Shown here: positions 1-6,310 of the stretch, in pieces | How the letters are laid out: the number at the start of each line of letters is the position of its first letter | Position numbering within the stretch: the first letter of the stretch is position 1 | Assembly (NCBI GenBank): GCA_938091985.1 | Contig: CALKOE010000383.1 | Coordinates: 1-6,765, forward strand | Length of the DNA stretch: 6,765 nt | Source of the DNA: an uncultured Acidimicrobiales bacterium | GTDB lineage: Bacteria > Actinomycetota > Acidimicrobiia > Acidimicrobiales > Aldehydirespiratoraceae | Direction of reading: 5' to 3' | Position numbers and translations under genes: made by a program | The notes under the pieces: generated by a model | Databases searched by the model: none | Seen by the model: the letters and a program-made list of their open reading frames with translations, nothing else | What the model was told of the DNA's origin: nothing

Positions 1-60
1 TTCCTCGAAGCCAGGACGGGGGTCGAGTTCACGACCGGACATGCATGGCACGATCTCGAC

Positions 61-978
61 ATGCCGACCGGCCGCTACGCCCCGAGCACCACTGGCACGT
101 TCCACGTCGGGAACCTGCGGACGGCCCTGGCCGCCTGGCTCTTCGCCCGCGTCGCCGACAGCAGCTTCCTTCTGCGATGGGAAGACCTCGACGTCACCGC
201 CGATCCTCGCCATGAAGTCACCCAAGCCCGCGATCTGGCGGCGCTTGGCGTGGAATTCGATGGTGTCGCAGTGCGGCAGTCGGAGCGGATCGAGACCTAC
301 GACGAAGTGATCGCTGAGCTGTCGCATCGCGGTCTGACCTATCGATGTTGGTGCTCGCGACGCGAGATCCGCGAAGCGGCGGCCGCCCCCCATGGCGTGA
401 CCGGGCACTATCCGGGGACCTGCCGCGAACTCACGACCGCTGAAGTCGCTCGACACACTGCGACCGGGCGACCACCCGCCCTGCGCCTCCGCGCCGACCG
501 AGTCGACATCGACATCACAGACTCGCTCCACGGACCGGTGAGTCGCACGATGGATGACATCGTGCTGCGCCGCGGCGACGGCACTCCGGCCTACAACCTC
601 ACCGTCGTGGTCGACGATCACCTTCAGGGCGTCGGCGAGGTCGTCCGGGCTGACGACCTCCTCGACTCGACCCCTCGTCACGCATACCTCCAGCGAGTAC
701 TCGGTTTCACCGAGCCGATATGGACACACGTGCCGATGGTCATCGACGCGCAGGGCGATCGGTTGGCAAAACGCGATGGCTCAGCCGGCCTCGAGGAGTG
801 GCAGCAGGCGGGTGGGACGGCGGGCAGCTTCGTCGCCGAGGCCGGCAGATCCCTCGGCATCGCCGACCTCAACGACGAGGCGACTGTCGATGAGCTCCTG
901 GTCGGCTTCGATCAATTCGCCGTACCGCTCTCCCCCACTGTCTTCGACGGTGCGCCCAAGTTGTCGCTGGCCGACTGA
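61..978 (+). CDS. gluQ: Glutamyl-Q tRNA(Asp) synthetase
   Basis: A 305-residue protein, truncated-GluRS type. Known members activate glutamate with ATP and, without needing tRNA for activation, attach it to the queuosine base at the wobble position of tRNA(Asp). Visible features: the class I synthetase motif HVGN at residues 15-18 within an RYAPSTTG start; glutamate-pocket context RWEDLD at 39-44; a zinc-site pattern C96, C98, Y117, C121; and LAKRDG at 235-240 in place of KMSKS. It ends soon after the catalytic core with no anticodon-binding domain, and its length matches GluQ (about 300) rather than full GluRS (about 470). ATG 61 was chosen because the conserved RYAPS motif begins four residues later. 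No clear Shine-Dalgarno precedes it, and the frame is open back to base 1, so a longer N terminus cannot be excluded. It probably leads a transcript with the transporter 17 bases downstream. Family assignment is firm; activity on queuosine here is inferred. Confidence 0.93.
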   Translation: MPTGRYAPSTTGTFHVGNLRTALAAWLFARVADSSFLLRWEDLDVTADPRHEVTQARDLAALGVEFDGVAVRQSERIETYDEVIAELSHRGLTYRCWCSRREIREAAAAPHGVTGHYPGTCRELTTAEVARHTATGRPPALRLRADRVDIDITDSLHGPVSRTMDDIVLRRGDGTPAYNLTVVVDDHLQGVGEVVRADDLLDSTPRHAYLQRVLGFTEPIWTHVPMVIDAQGDRLAKRDGSAGLEEWQQAGGTAGSFVAEAGRSLGIADLNDEATVDELLVGFDQFAVPLSPTVFDGAPKLSLAD

Positions 979-995
979 CCCGCCAGGATCCCGGG

Positions 996-2177
996 ATGCC
1001 AGCACGCCTCCTGACCCCGCGCTTCCTCGCGTTGTGCGCAGCGGCGTCGCTGTACTTCCTCGGGCTCAACATGACGGTGCCCGTCCTTCCCCTCTTCGTC
1101 GAAGAAGAACTCGGGGGCCGAAACATCGAGGTCGGCTTGGCGGTGAGCTCCTTCGGACTCGCCGCCGCGTTCATTCGACCTTTCATCGGACCCCTCGGCG
1201 ATCGAATGGGTCGGCGGACCCTCGTGGTGTGCGGAACGCTCCTGGCCGCAGCAGCGACAGCGACGACAGCGCTGGCCACGACCATCCCCGCAGTGATCGC
1301 GATCCGAGCGGTGACCGGCATCGGCGAGGCCGCCGTGTTCGTCGGAATCGCCAGCTCGATTCAGGATTTCACCCCCAACGATCGACGCGCCGAGGCTGCG
1401 TCCTACTTCTCACTCACCATCTACGGCACGCTGCTCGTCGGCCCTCTTCTGGGCGGCTGGATTCGCGACGAACACGGCACCGACTGGGTCTGGTTGATCG
1501 CCGGACTCCTGGCCGCGTCGGCCGCGTTCGTCGGACTATCGGCGCCAGGCCCACCCGACTACAAGCCGCCATTCCCGCCATTCCGACGGCTGATCCACCC
1601 CGCAGCGATACGTCCGGGCTTCATGCTCTTTGCCGGCCTCCTCGGCTACACCGGCTTTCTGGCCTTCGCGGTGATCCACGGCGAACGGCTCGGGATGGAG
1701 AGCCCGGAGCGCATCTTCGTGGTCTTCGGCGCGGTGATCATCACCTTGCGGCTATTTGCAGCACGCCTCCCCGACCGGCTCGGCCCCCTGCTCACCACAA
1801 GGATCTCGCTCTCGTTCGGCGTCGCCGGATTGGTCACCCTCTATCTCTGGCAGGAGCCGGCCGGCGTCTATGTGGCCGCAGCCATCCTCGCGGTCGCGCA
1901 GACGTTCCTCTTTCCGGCGCTCTTTGCCCTCGTCGTCGACCGAGCCCCGGACGCAGAACGCAGCCAGGCGATCGGCAGCTTCTCGATGTTCTTCGATCTC
2001 GCGTTCGGGCTCGGCGGTCCGATCATCGGCGCGATCGGCGACGCGTCCGACCTCGGTACGGGATTCCTCGTGTGCGCGGTGGTCGCCGCCTTGGCCCTCC
2101 TGTCGGCCCGCAGACTGCTCGGCGACGCACTCATCCAGACGACGATCGACGACATCGGTCCGCGCAGCCGCCGCTAG
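996..2177 (+). CDS. MFS transporter, 12-helix, drug/metabolite exporter-like
   Basis: A 393-residue inner-membrane carrier of the major facilitator superfamily, normal in length, with about twelve hydrophobic segments: roughly residues 9-34, 45-65, 76-95, 97-120, 137-158, 163-183, then a proline-rich loop (184-206), and 207-228, 237-256, 264-285, 290-312, 324-350, 354-373. Motif A (GPLGDRMGRR) lies at 65-74 between helices 2 and 3, with a weaker second copy near 257-264 (RLPDRLGP). R104 with G108 and G110 resembles the helix-4 motif B. GPLLGG at 149-154 resembles the helix-5 motif C of proton antiporters, which favours export. Substrate cannot be read from sequence. ATG 996 follows AGGA at 985-988 with 7 bases of spacing and sits 17 bases after the gluQ stop. 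The next gene starts 10 bases after its stop, so co-transcription is likely. Family confident; exporter direction is inference. Confidence 0.9.
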   Translation: MPARLLTPRFLALCAAASLYFLGLNMTVPVLPLFVEEELGGRNIEVGLAVSSFGLAAAFIRPFIGPLGDRMGRRTLVVCGTLLAAAATATTALATTIPAVIAIRAVTGIGEAAVFVGIASSIQDFTPNDRRAEAASYFSLTIYGTLLVGPLLGGWIRDEHGTDWVWLIAGLLAASAAFVGLSAPGPPDYKPPFPPFRRLIHPAAIRPGFMLFAGLLGYTGFLAFAVIHGERLGMESPERIFVVFGAVIITLRLFAARLPDRLGPLLTTRISLSFGVAGLVTLYLWQEPAGVYVAAAILAVAQTFLFPALFALVVDRAPDAERSQAIGSFSMFFDLAFGLGGPIIGAIGDASDLGTGFLVCAVVAALALLSARRLLGDALIQTTIDDIGPRSRR

Positions 2178-2187
2178 CGTCGATCCC

Positions 2188-3072
2188 ATGGCCGACGTCC
2201 CCTCCTGGTTCACCGCGGCGCTCGAGGTCGAACCCACCGCCCGCACCGTTGAGGTCGCCGGCGCCTCGATCAACTATCTGTCGTGGGGCGATGCCGGTCG
2301 GCCCGGAATCGTCTTTGTCCATGGCGGCGCTGCCCACGCGCATTGGTGGAGCCACATCGCCCCGGCCTTTCTCGAGCATCACTCGATCGCCGCCATCGAC
2401 CTCTCAGGGCACGGCGACAGCGATCGGCGCGACGAGTACACGCTCGACCTGTGGTGCGACGAGGTCGCCGCGGTCATCGCCGACGCCGCGTTCGACCGGC
2501 CACCGATCCTCGTGGGTCACTCGATGGGCGGGTTCGTCACCATCGCCACGGCGGCCCGACACCCGTCGCTGCTCGCCGGAGTCGTGATCGTCGACTCGCC
2601 CGTGGTCGACGTGGATCCAGAGGTCAATGTCGGCCGGGCAACCAACACGTTCCAAAAGGACCGCGAGTACGCCGACCCCACCGGCCCGATCGAACGCTTT
2701 CGCACGATCCCCGCCCAAGGCGTCTACCTGCCATATATCAAGGACAACATCGCCACTCGCTCGCTCCGTCTCGATCCCGACGGCCTCTGGCGATGGAAGT
2801 TCGACTCCGCGATCTTCATTCCGCCACGTCGCGAGCCGGCTGAGTACCTGTCACAGATCACCTGCCGGGTCGCGCTGTTGCGATGCGAACACGGTCTGGT
2901 GACGCCCGACATCGGGGACTACATGTACAACCAGCTCGGGCGGGTTGCGCCGGTGATCGAGCTGCCGACCGCCGGGCATCATCCGATGCTCGACGTTCCA
3001 CTGATTCTGATCACCGCGATCCGCAGCCTGATCGCCGACTGGGATCACAGCCGGCCGCTCGACCGGACCTGA
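2188..3072 (+). CDS. Alpha/beta-fold hydrolase
   Basis: A 294-residue soluble alpha/beta hydrolase, full length. The fold order is visible: a beta strand ending in HGG at 45-47 (oxyanion hole side), DLSGHGDSD at 71-79, the nucleophile elbow GHSMGG at 110-115 with S112, strand VVIVDSP at 132-138, a cap-like insertion at about 140-220, strand VALLRCEHG at 228-236, and AGHHPMLD at 262-269 with H264 as the likely catalytic histidine. The acid is not obvious: E234 lies after the penultimate strand, and D136 after the previous one is the alternative. No signal peptide is visible, so it is probably cytoplasmic. ATG 2188 lies 10 bases after the transporter stop and starts just before the usual N-terminal strand; the frame stays open further upstream, but that part overlaps the transporter gene. 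No Shine-Dalgarno is seen, so translation may be coupled. Substrate (ester, epoxide, haloalkane or lactone) is unknown. Confidence 0.9.
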   Translation: MADVPSWFTAALEVEPTARTVEVAGASINYLSWGDAGRPGIVFVHGGAAHAHWWSHIAPAFLEHHSIAAIDLSGHGDSDRRDEYTLDLWCDEVAAVIADAAFDRPPILVGHSMGGFVTIATAARHPSLLAGVVIVDSPVVDVDPEVNVGRATNTFQKDREYADPTGPIERFRTIPAQGVYLPYIKDNIATRSLRLDPDGLWRWKFDSAIFIPPRREPAEYLSQITCRVALLRCEHGLVTPDIGDYMYNQLGRVAPVIELPTAGHHPMLDVPLILITAIRSLIADWDHSRPLDRT

Positions 3073-3078
3073 CCCCAA

Positions 3079-3111
3079 CCGGAGCTCAATCGGAGTTCAA
3101 CCTGAGTTCAG
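3079..3111. repeat. Three imperfect tandem 11-base units at a convergent gene junction
   Basis: Three head-to-tail units can be read on the plus strand: CCGGAGCTCAA (3079-3089), TCGGAGTTCAA (3090-3100) and CCTGAGTTCAG (3101-3111). Units 1 and 2 differ at two positions, and units 2 and 3 at three. They fill most of the 35-base gap between the hydrolase stop and the stop codon of the LLM gene on the other strand; the third unit runs into that last codon. Unit 3 contains the short inverted repeat CTGA-GT-TCAG. There is no GC-rich stem followed by a T-run, so it is not a recognisable intrinsic terminator. It may be a slippage product at a tolerant spot. Confidence 0.4.
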
Positions 3112-3965
3112 CTGGCGGCGATGACTTCGGCCCACGGGGCCATCTTGTCGGCCGGGTTCCCGATGAACATGAAGCCGGGAACGATCATGCGGTGCATCCC
3201 CCACGACGCCGCCTCTTCAATTGCGGCGGCCGGGTCGTCACCGAAGATGCCCGGGTGAGAACTCGTCATCTCGATCGATTCCGGATCGCGGCCGTTGTCG
3301 GCTGCGGTCTGGCGAGCGATGTCGAACAGCTCGGCAATCTCGCCCTTCGCGGGGAAGAAGCCATCACCCATGCGTCCGGCGCGTTCGGCCGCAGCCTTGC
3401 TGTGGCCGCCGATGTGAATCGGCACAGAGTTGCCGACAGGCTTCGGGTTGGAGGAGATGTTGTCGAAGTCGATGAATTCGCCGTGGAACGACACGTCGTC
3501 CTTCTCCCACAGCGCCCGCATGACCTCGGCGTATTCCTCGGTACGCCGCGTGCGGCCTTCCCACGGCACGTCGAGCGCCTCGAACTCCTCTTTGAGCCAA
3601 CCGATGCCGATGCCCAGGATCACGCGACCCTTCGACATCATGTCGAGAGTGGCGACCTCTTTGGCGTAGGTGACGGGGTGGCGTTCGGGCAGCAAGGAGA
3701 TGCCCGTGGCGAGCTTCAGTGTCGTCGTATTGGCGGCCACGTAGGCCAGCCAGATGAGCGGATCGGGGATCGGGCTGTCGCCTGAGCCCGGCATCTTCCC
3801 GTCGGGGGCGTAGGGGTAGGTCGACTCATAGCCCTCGGGGTAGACGATGTGCTCCACCGTCCAGAGAGATTCGAAGCCGGCATCCTCAGCCGCCTTGCCG
3901 AGCTCGGCGGCACCATCGCCACTCACAAAGGTCACCGTGTTGGCGAAACCGATTCCGAACTTCAT
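3108..3965 (-). CDS. LLM-class (luciferase-like) F420-dependent oxidoreductase
   Basis: A 285-residue TIM-barrel enzyme of the bacterial luciferase-like superfamily, in the branch that generally uses reduced deazaflavin F420 (FMN-dependent members also exist). Visible family landmarks: an N-terminal strand MKFGIGFANT; GFESLWTVEH at 30-39; LKLATGISLLPERHP at 83-97; the SKGRVILGIGIGW segment at 111-123 followed by EEFEALDVPWEGR; and the cofactor-side segment HIGGHSKAAAERAGRMGDGF at 184-203. ATG 3965 was chosen because AGGAG lies at 3977-3973 with 7 bases of spacing; the in-frame TTG at 3980 would overlap that Shine-Dalgarno and add only five residues. It lies 85 bases downstream of the thioesterase gene on the same strand and converges on the hydrolase gene. 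Substrate is not predictable. Family is confident; F420 rather than FMN is inferred from subfamily look. Confidence 0.9.
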   Translation of the reverse strand: MKFGIGFANTVTFVSGDGAAELGKAAEDAGFESLWTVEHIVYPEGYESTYPYAPDGKMPGSGDSPIPDPLIWLAYVAANTTTLKLATGISLLPERHPVTYAKEVATLDMMSKGRVILGIGIGWLKEEFEALDVPWEGRTRRTEEYAEVMRALWEKDDVSFHGEFIDFDNISSNPKPVGNSVPIHIGGHSKAAAERAGRMGDGFFPAKGEIAELFDIARQTAADNGRDPESIEMTSSHPGIFGDDPAAAIEEAASWGMHRMIVPGFMFIGNPADKMAPWAEVIAAS

Positions 3966-4013
3966 CTCATGTCTCCTCAAGCCGACCGAGCCATCATCCT
4001 GCCCTCTGAGAGA

Positions 4014-4030
4014 GACGGTCGAAACCCGTC
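4014..4030. repeat. Short inverted repeat (5-base arms) in the gap upstream of the LLM gene
   Basis: Arms GACGG (4014-4018) and CCGTC (4026-4030) flank a 7-base centre. It sits between the end of the thioesterase gene and the start of the LLM gene, 49 bases before the LLM start codon. There is no following T-run on either strand. It could be part of a weak hairpin after the thioesterase gene, an operator half, or chance. Confidence 0.3.
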
Positions 4031-4032
4031 AC

Positions 4033-4052
4033 AGCGGTGTCAGACACCCGCT
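4033..4052. promoter_or_regulatory. Palindrome GGTGTCAGACACC, candidate operator or hairpin
   Basis: Bases 4036-4048 form a perfect 13-base palindrome: GGTGTC, central A, GACACC. Allowing one unpaired C at 4049, the arms extend by AGC/GCT to 4033-4052 and reach into the stop codon of the thioesterase gene (minus strand, 4053-4051). The TGTC-N-GACA form with a one-base centre resembles operators of dimeric regulators such as FadR-type GntR proteins, though no regulator gene lies in the window. It lies about 70 bases before the LLM start codon, a plausible regulatory position. As RNA it would fold into a stem right after the thioesterase stop but lacks a U-tract, so a classical terminator is unlikely. 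Confidence 0.35.
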
Positions 4053-4872
4053 ACAAGTTGAATGAGCTGGTGTCGATCCGGCTGAGGTCGACGACGGTGC
4101 GGAGCTGGCGAGCCTTCAGCTGGAGCCGCCCGTCATCGGCCCACAGTGTGATCTCCTCGTCGGTGAGGCCGCCGTGTCCACGAGTCGCGACATGCCGCAC
4201 GAGCAGCGCCTGGTCGGCTGAGCCGCCGACATCGGGGCCGAAATGCACCACGTGATGCAGGCTCGGTGTGGCACACATCCGGTCCGGGTTGCGGATCACC
4301 GGCGGGGGCCAGACATCGCTGGCCATCAGAGCGAGGCGGTGGTCCCACGCTGCCGGTTCCGTAGAACGCAACCAACCGCCATCCTCGTTGGGGACGACAT
4401 CGCCGTCTTCACCGAACCGGCGATAGGGCACAAAGCGCCCGTGGACGTTCGTCGCCCAACCGGGAACCTCTGTGCCGCCGGGCTCGGTCGGCGGATCCAC
4501 ATCTGGCATCGGGTCGTCGAGATACGTCGGCCCCTCACGGTCGCCGGTGAACATCGCGCTCGCGACACCGACGGTGTGACCGTCGGCTTCGAGCCTCGCG
4601 GTCACCGAGTGCACAAGGGCACCGACTCGTTCGGTGGTGACGATGATGTCGAGCGGCCCAACGGGTACGCGGCGAAGGAACTGGTGTGAGTACACGCGGG
4701 GCTTGCGATCCGGGTCGGTCACCTCGGCGCGCATCGCTCCGAATGTGAGGGCCATGAGATAGCCGCCGAACGGGCTGCCGGTGCCCCAGAACTCCCCGTC
4801 ATCGATCGCTCGCCGATATCGGCCATCACCCAGGGCCTCGAGCTCGGTTCGTTCGTCCAGCAACCACGACAT
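4051..4872 (-). CDS. TesB-like (double-hotdog) acyl-CoA thioesterase family protein
   Basis: A 273-residue protein with two tandem hotdog halves, as in TesB and the 4HBT_3-type thioesterases, which hydrolyse acyl-CoA to free acid and CoA. The first half carries GSPFGGYLMAL at 32-42, where the central helix starts. The second half holds counterparts of the TesB Asp/Thr/Gln catalytic trio by my manual alignment: D186 in LMASDVWPP, S204 in the TPSLHHVVHF strand (Ser where TesB has Thr), and Q256 in DGRLQLKARQL. The minus-strand frame is open to 5025, but ATG 4872 is preferred: protein sequence before it is Arg/Ser-rich with no hotdog character, and it overlaps the divergent acetyltransferase gene. 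No Shine-Dalgarno is evident before 4872. The LLM gene follows 85 bases downstream. Chain-length preference is unknown, and a non-catalytic family member is possible. Confidence 0.85.
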   Translation of the reverse strand: MSWLLDERTELEALGDGRYRRAIDDGEFWGTGSPFGGYLMALTFGAMRAEVTDPDRKPRVYSHQFLRRVPVGPLDIIVTTERVGALVHSVTARLEADGHTVGVASAMFTGDREGPTYLDDPMPDVDPPTEPGGTEVPGWATNVHGRFVPYRRFGEDGDVVPNEDGGWLRSTEPAAWDHRLALMASDVWPPPVIRNPDRMCATPSLHHVVHFGPDVGGSADQALLVRHVATRGHGGLTDEEITLWADDGRLQLKARQLRTVVDLSRIDTSSFNL

Positions 4873-4913
4873 ATGGCTGCGGAGGGTAGATCGCCACGTG
4901 CGAGGATGACGAA
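4873..4913. promoter_or_regulatory. Divergent intergenic region with presumed back-to-back promoters
   Basis: This 41-base gap separates the start codons of the minus-strand thioesterase gene and the plus-strand acetyltransferase gene, so it must hold at least parts of both promoters unless these extend into the genes. A TACCCT on the minus strand (4888-4883) fits the loose actinobacterial -10 pattern TANNNT, 10 bases before the thioesterase ATG; the same spot reads TAGATC (4887-4892) on the plus strand. No convincing -35 element is visible for either. The plus-strand Shine-Dalgarno GAGGA lies at 4902-4906. Promoter positions are tentative. Confidence 0.4.
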
Positions 4914-5444
4914 ATGATCGACTGCCCCACCGTCGAAACAGCCCGACTCCTTCTTCGACCGCTCGAGGAAGCCGACCTCGATCGCTACTACGAGATCCAC
5001 TCGACGCCCGAGGTGCGGTCGTCACTCCACACGCCGGAGAGCTTCAGCCGAGACGACGCCTGGGCCCAGATGGCGGCGCAGCGGGGACAGTGGGCGCTGC
5101 GTCACTCCGGGCAGTGGGCAGTTGAGCGCAAGGACACCGGCGAGATGCTCGGCCGAGCCGGCACCCATCGCCCGCAGCGCAGCAACTGGCCCGGACTCGA
5201 ATGCGGCTGGACGTTCGACCCTGCGCACTGGGGGCATGGCTACGCGACCGAGGCCGGTCGCGCGGCGGTCGAATGGGCGTTTGCCAACCATGACGATGAT
5301 CGCCTGTTCAGCGTGATTCTTCCCGGCAACACACCGTCGCAGGCGGTCGCCACGCGCCTCGGGTTCACACTGCTCGAGGAACGAGTGCTCGAGTTCTTCC
5401 CCTCGGAAGCCCACGGCATCTGGGTTCTGCCCCGCCCTCAATAA
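4914..5444 (+). CDS. GNAT-family N-acetyltransferase, RimJ/RimL type
   Basis: A 176-residue acetyltransferase of the usual length for the RimJ/RimL-like (Acetyltransf_3) branch, which moves acetyl from acetyl-CoA to an amine on proteins or small molecules. It opens with the typical TARLLLRPLEEADLD strand-helix at 9-23. The acetyl-CoA pyrophosphate loop is HWGHGYATEA at 105-114, a variant of the Q/R-x-x-G-x-G/A motif with histidine first. N139 and S142 in GNTPSQAVATRLGF (138-151) match the conserved helix that closes the cofactor site. ATG 4914 is supported by GAGGA at 4902-4906 with 7 bases of spacing; the overlapping ATG 4906 runs into a stop after two more codons. It diverges from the thioesterase gene and lies 10 bases before the methyltransferase gene, so it probably starts that transcript. 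Substrate is unknown. Confidence 0.9.
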   Translation: MIDCPTVETARLLLRPLEEADLDRYYEIHSTPEVRSSLHTPESFSRDDAWAQMAAQRGQWALRHSGQWAVERKDTGEMLGRAGTHRPQRSNWPGLECGWTFDPAHWGHGYATEAGRAAVEWAFANHDDDRLFSVILPGNTPSQAVATRLGFTLLEERVLEFFPSEAHGIWVLPRPQ

Positions 5445-5454
5445 GCTGCGGGCG

Positions 5455-6285
5455 ATGGTCACCACCACCTCAGCCAAGCTCCGCGACCGCTACGTCGACC
5501 TCCTCATGGGATGCCTCACGAGGGAACTCTTCCTCGATGAGGAAGCGCACGACGTCGATCTCAACGCATGGCCCGGCGATGTCGACGGCTTGCGCACCAC
5601 ACTGCGGGACAACGGCTGGCGGCTCACACGACGGGGCGGCGACGCGGCCAAGCGCGACGACGGCAACGATTGGCCGCCCACCGCCGAGACGATGGTCGGC
5701 CGGCAACGGCTGGCCGATGTACGCCAGTGCGTCGACTCGGTGCTCGCCGAGGGCGTGCCCGGTGACTTCATCGAGACAGGCGTGTGGCGAGGCGGAGTGA
5801 CCATTCTCATGCGCGGGATGCTCGAAGCTTGGGCCGATGCCGATCGACGTGTGTGGGTCGCCGACAGCTTCCAAGGGCTCCCCGCTCCCGACCAAGAGGC
5901 GTTTCCGCAAGACGTCGGTCACGACATGTCCGATGTCCCCGCCCTCGCCGTGTCGGCTGATCAGGTCCGAGCCAACTTCGACCGCTACGGACTTCTCGAT
6001 GATCAGGTCCAGTTCCTCGAAGGATGGTTCCGCGACACGTTGCCCACCGCACCCATCGAGCAACTCGCGATTCTCCGCCTCGACGGCGACATGTACGAGT
6101 CCACGATGGACGCACTCGACGCGCTCTACCCGAAGCTCAGCGTCGGCGGCTACGTCATCGTCGACGACTACGGCGCCTGGGAGCCGTGCCGCCAGGCGTG
6201 CACCGATTATCGCGAGCGTCACGGCATCACCGACGAGATCGTGCCGATCGACTGGACTGGCGTCCATTGGCGCCGAAGCGCCTGA
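5455..6285 (+). CDS. TylF/MycF-type SAM-dependent O-methyltransferase
   Basis: A 276-residue protein with the signature blocks of the TylF (macrocin O-methyltransferase) family, metal-dependent enzymes that methylate sugar hydroxyls of macrolides and are also found near glycan genes. In order: an N-terminal segment LRDRYVDLLMGCLTRELF (9-26); DWPPTAETMVG (72-82); the SAM-binding loop GDFIETGVWRGG (103-114); VWVADSFQGLPAPD (133-146); LRLDGDMYEST (207-217); and GGYVIVDDYG (231-240). The acidic residues at D210/D212 and D237-D238 correspond to the region supplying magnesium ligands in MycF. The ATG is 10 bases after the acetyltransferase stop with only a weak GC-rich purine stretch before it, suggesting translational coupling. 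A second methyltransferase follows 25 bases later. Family assignment is strong. The acceptor is unknown: a sugar hydroxyl is the family-based guess, and no macrolide genes are present here. Confidence 0.9.
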   Translation: MVTTTSAKLRDRYVDLLMGCLTRELFLDEEAHDVDLNAWPGDVDGLRTTLRDNGWRLTRRGGDAAKRDDGNDWPPTAETMVGRQRLADVRQCVDSVLAEGVPGDFIETGVWRGGVTILMRGMLEAWADADRRVWVADSFQGLPAPDQEAFPQDVGHDMSDVPALAVSADQVRANFDRYGLLDDQVQFLEGWFRDTLPTAPIEQLAILRLDGDMYESTMDALDALYPKLSVGGYVIVDDYGAWEPCRQACTDYRERHGITDEIVPIDWTGVHWRRSA

Positions 6286-6310
6286 CGAACTCACCCCCTG
6301 AGGAAATGAC

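Noticed and set aside
1752..2273. 173-residue minus-strand open frame
   Set aside because: It is opposite the transporter and hydrolase start; its charged Arg/Glu/Gly-rich composition is typical of an antisense shadow.
554..2587. 677-residue plus-strand open frame
   Set aside because: It spans parts of gluQ, the transporter and the hydrolase in a different frame, is dominated by Arg, Pro and Ser, and shows no domain motif. It is the usual out-of-frame shadow in GC-rich DNA.
3073..3107. Intrinsic terminator between the convergent genes
   Set aside because: No stable GC stem with a T-run is visible on either strand; only short direct repeats and a very small inverted repeat are present.
2883..3785. 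300-residue plus-strand open frame antisense to the LLM gene
   Set aside because: The opposite strand has clear LLM-family motifs; this frame has no recognisable fold and starts inside the hydrolase gene.
3966..3980. TTG start at 3980 for the LLM gene
   Set aside because: It would overlap the AGGAG Shine-Dalgarno that is well placed for ATG 3965, and it adds five residues before the family's usual first strand.
4873..5025. N-terminal extension of the thioesterase frame to 5025
   Set aside because: The added 51 residues overlap the divergent acetyltransferase gene, are Arg/Ser-rich and lack hotdog-family character; ATG 4872 gives a normal-length protein.
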